From contig CAOJDX010000008.1 of NCBI GenBank assembly GCA_948433435.1, positions 1-51,488 on the forward strand: a stretch of 51,488 nucleotides of DNA, given 5' to 3'. Positions 49,888-51,488 of this stretch are shown piece after piece. The stretch's first letter is position 1. Every line of letters begins with the position of its first letter. A program made the position numbers and the translations under genes. Source of the stretch: an uncultured Clostridia bacterium (GTDB lineage Bacteria > Bacillota_I > Bacilli_A > RF39 > UBA660). The notes under the pieces were generated by a model. The model worked only from the letters and a program-made list of their open reading frames with translations. It had not been told where the DNA came from and ran no database searches.

Positions 49888-50196
49888 TTAATCAAGCTTT
49901 TCGTTTGATTTTTTTGTAATTCTAATTTTTTTACCGTTTTTATCAGTTGTATGTCCTATTCTAGTTCTTTTATTAGTTTTAGGATCAATTATCATCACAT
50001 TTGAAGCATTGATTGGAGCTTCCATTTCTATGATTCCTGCGGCTTGCATTCCTGTTGCTTTTTGATGTTTTTTAACAATATTGACACCTTCAACTACTAC
50101 CTTGTTTTCTTTCCTTAATGTTCTGATTATTTTTCCTTCTTTACCTTTATTAGAACCAGCGATAACTACAACTTTGTCTCCTACTTTAAAGTTCAT
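49888..50196 (-). CDS. rplX: 50S ribosomal protein L24
   Basis: A 102-residue L24 with the KOW motif in KVGDKVVVIAGSNKGKEGKI and the loop VEGVNIVKKHQKAT. It initiates 50S assembly near the exit tunnel. GGAGG precedes ATG 50196; rplN ends 12 bases upstream. Confidence 0.98.
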   Translation of the reverse strand: MNFKVGDKVVVIAGSNKGKEGKIIRTLRKENKVVVEGVNIVKKHQKATGMQAAGIIEMEAPINASNVMIIDPKTNKRTRIGHTTDKNGKKIRITKKSNEKLD

Positions 50197-50208
50197 ATTA
50201 TCCTCCTT

Positions 50209-50577
50209 CTATAGTACTTCTTTAGCTAAAGATACAATTTTCATATAATCTTTATCACGAAGTTCTCTGGCAACTGGTCCAAAAATACGAGTTCCTACTG
50301 GACTCTTGTCATCTTTAATAATGACACATGCATTATCATCAAATTTAATGTAACTTCCATCTTCACGTCGAACACCTTGTTTAGATCTGACAATAACTGC
50401 TTTTACAACTTTTCCTGCTGGTATATTAGAGTTGGGAATTGCTTTTTTAACAGTTCCAACAACTACATCACCAATATTTCCAGTTTTGACTTTACTACCT
50501 CCAAGTACACGAATTACTAATAATTCACGAGCTCCAGAGTTGTCTGCAACTTTCAATCTACTTTCTTGTTGTAACAT
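50209..50577 (-). CDS. rplN: 50S ribosomal protein L14
   Basis: A 122-residue L14: [40 protein letters not shown] and the C-terminal [20 protein letters not shown]. It sits at the subunit interface. GGAGG precedes ATG 50577. Confidence 0.98.
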   Translation of the reverse strand: MLQQESRLKVADNSGARELLVIRVLGGSKVKTGNIGDVVVGTVKKAIPNSNIPAGKVVKAVIVRSKQGVRREDGSYIKFDDNACVIIKDDKSPVGTRIFGPVARELRDKDYMKIVSLAKEVL

Positions 50578-50599
50578 ATAAATTCCTCCTTCACTTTCG

Positions 50600-50860
50600 T
50601 TATATAATAACTGCTTCTTTTACGATTTCTTTTAAATAGAAATGTTTCGTCTTAGAAATTGGTCTTGTTGATACGATTCTAACAACATCTCCAACTTTAG
50701 CTTTATTTGTTTCATCATGTACTGCGTATTTTTTTGAATGTTTTACTCTTTTGTGATATAAAGAATGAGTTTTATAAGTTTCAACTAAAACGGTGATTGT
50801 TTTGTTGTTTTTTGCGCTTACAACTTTTCCAACTAATTCCTTTTGTATAGCTTTTTCCAT
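50600..50860 (-). CDS. rpsQ: 30S ribosomal protein S17
   Basis: An 86-residue S17 with the OB-fold parts [35 protein letters not shown] and [20 protein letters not shown]. Its start is one base from the rpmC stop. GGAGG lies upstream of ATG 50860. Confidence 0.98.
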   Translation of the reverse strand: MEKAIQKELVGKVVSAKNNKTITVLVETYKTHSLYHKRVKHSKKYAVHDETNKAKVGDVVRIVSTRPISKTKHFYLKEIVKEAVII

Positions 50861-50861
50861 T

Positions 50862-51068
50862 TTAAGCTGCCTCCTTCTTTACATTTTCACGTTCTTTTAA
50901 AACGGTTTTCATTCTAGCAACGGTGTGTCTAAGTTCTCTAATTCTTGAAGGTTTTTCAATGTTACCAGTTGCTTGTTGGAAACGTAAGTTAAAAATTTCT
51001 TCTTTTGTTTCTTTTAATTTTGCATAAATTTCTTCATTTGATAATTCTCTAATTTCTTTAACCTTCAC
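50862..51068 (-). CDS. rpmC: 50S ribosomal protein L29
   Basis: A 68-residue L29: [20 protein letters not shown], then [20 protein letters not shown]. The frame is open to ATG 51083, but this would add five residues inside rplP. GGTGGTGAG upstream and the usual family start (MKxKEIREL) point to GTG 51068, one base after the rplP stop. L29 lines the tunnel exit and helps to bind SRP and trigger factor. Confidence 0.93.
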   Translation of the reverse strand: MKVKEIRELSNEEIYAKLKETKEEIFNLRFQQATGNIEKPSRIRELRHTVARMKTVLKERENVKKEAA

Positions 51069-51069
51069 T

Positions 51070-51488
51070 TTACTCACCACCATTTTCTTTCTTTACAAAT
51101 TTTGTTTTAATCGGTAATTTGTGACTTGCAAGTCTTAAAGCTTCACGAGCTATTTCTTCTGTAACTCCAGCAATTTCAAACATTATTTTGCCTTCTTTTA
51201 CAACAGCAACCCATCCTTCAACGTTACCTTTACCTTTACCTTGACGAGTACCAATAGGCTTTTTCGTAAGTGGCATATGTGGGAAAATATTAATCCATAC
51301 TTTACCACCACGTTTCATATAACGTGTCATAGCAATACGGGCAGCTTCTATTTGGTTAGCTGTAATCCAAGCTCCTTCTTTTGCCTGTAATCCGAATTCT
51401 CCGAAACTTAACGTTGTATTTCCACGTGAATGTCCTTCATGAGGTAATCTATGAACACGACGGTATTTTGTTCTTGATGGTATTAACA
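51070..51488 (-). CDS. rplP: 50S ribosomal protein L16, lacking only its first base in this window
   Basis: The frame is open to the right edge. The minus strand begins TG-TTA-ATA-CCA, so an ATG would lie across the boundary and the protein would read [14 protein letters not shown], the normal start of L16. It continues [40 protein letters not shown] and ends ENGGE. At about 140 residues it is full length. L16 helps position tRNA in the A site. Upstream genes (rpsC, rplV and so on) would be outside the window. Confidence 0.97.
   Translation of the reverse strand, partial: LIPSRTKYRRVHRLPHEGHSRGNTTLSFGEFGLQAKEGAWITANQIEAARIAMTRYMKRGGKVWINIFPHMPLTKKPIGTRQGKGKGNVEGWVAVVKEGKIMFEIAGVTEEIAREALRLASHKLPIKTKFVKKENGGE

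Noticed and set aside
1-51488. tRNA or rRNA genes
   Set aside because: No cloverleaf or rRNA sequence was recognised on either strand by reading; a tRNA scan would settle this.

Overview
The window is a low-GC Gram-positive chromosome carrying two nested mobile elements beside the ribosomal-protein locus. From right to left on the minus strand, positions 51488 to 35207 hold an S10/spc/alpha-type operon (rplP to rplQ with secY, adk, map, infA, rpoA), then an SDR oxidoreductase, two ECF-transporter ATPases, truA, a 593-residue orphan, rplM and rpsI. A zinc-type S14, no rpsD between rpsK and rpoA, and the standard genetic code point to Bacilli or a Mollicutes-related Bacillota lineage. rpmD (L30) is missing between rpsE and rplO, and ecfT is missing between ecfA2 and truA. 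No species can be named from this.

A temperate phage sits directly behind rpsI (35206 down to about 16841). It has an integrase end with 11-bp arm repeats, an HNH gene, a TM2-domain membrane gene, a LexA-like repressor with divergent promoters and a Cro-like protein. Next come replication genes (replisome organiser with 24-bp repeats, G39P-like helicase loader) and a RinA-like late activator. A run of small accessory genes includes a PAPS-reductase-like protein and a second tyrosine recombinase. The late module is HNH, small terminase, large terminase, portal, protease and capsid. The integrase appears frameshifted near its start.

The capsid gene is cut at about 16840 by the right end of a Tn916-family conjugative transposon that occupies the left 16.8 kb; its left end lies outside the window. 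The transposon keeps ardA, the transfer genes orf17 to orf13 (TcpE, F, H, G, C), orf7, orf8, xis and int. In place of tet(M)/orf12 it carries an XRE regulator with two membrane proteins, a small Spo0A-C-like protein and a BceAB-BceRS-type peptide-antibiotic sensing and detoxification module. The phage is therefore probably defective for particles, and the transposon could carry its resistance genes elsewhere.

The most unusual signals are in phage non-coding DNA. Two nearly identical 38-bp elements look like activator-dependent late promoters, each followed about 44 nt later by an intrinsic terminator of unrelated sequence; one precedes the packaging genes and one the portal-protease-capsid genes. 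This suggests processive antitermination or a terminated leader RNA. Downstream of the first is a pair of perfectly complementary but interleaved inverted repeats (16 bp and 11 bp), as in a large pseudoknot, with a competing hairpin. A 26-bp perfect inverted repeat flanks the cro-repressor-TM2 region.

Starts were moved to the ATG/GTG with the best ribosome binding site wherever the longest frame overran it. Family names come from recognition of protein sequence, not from database searches.
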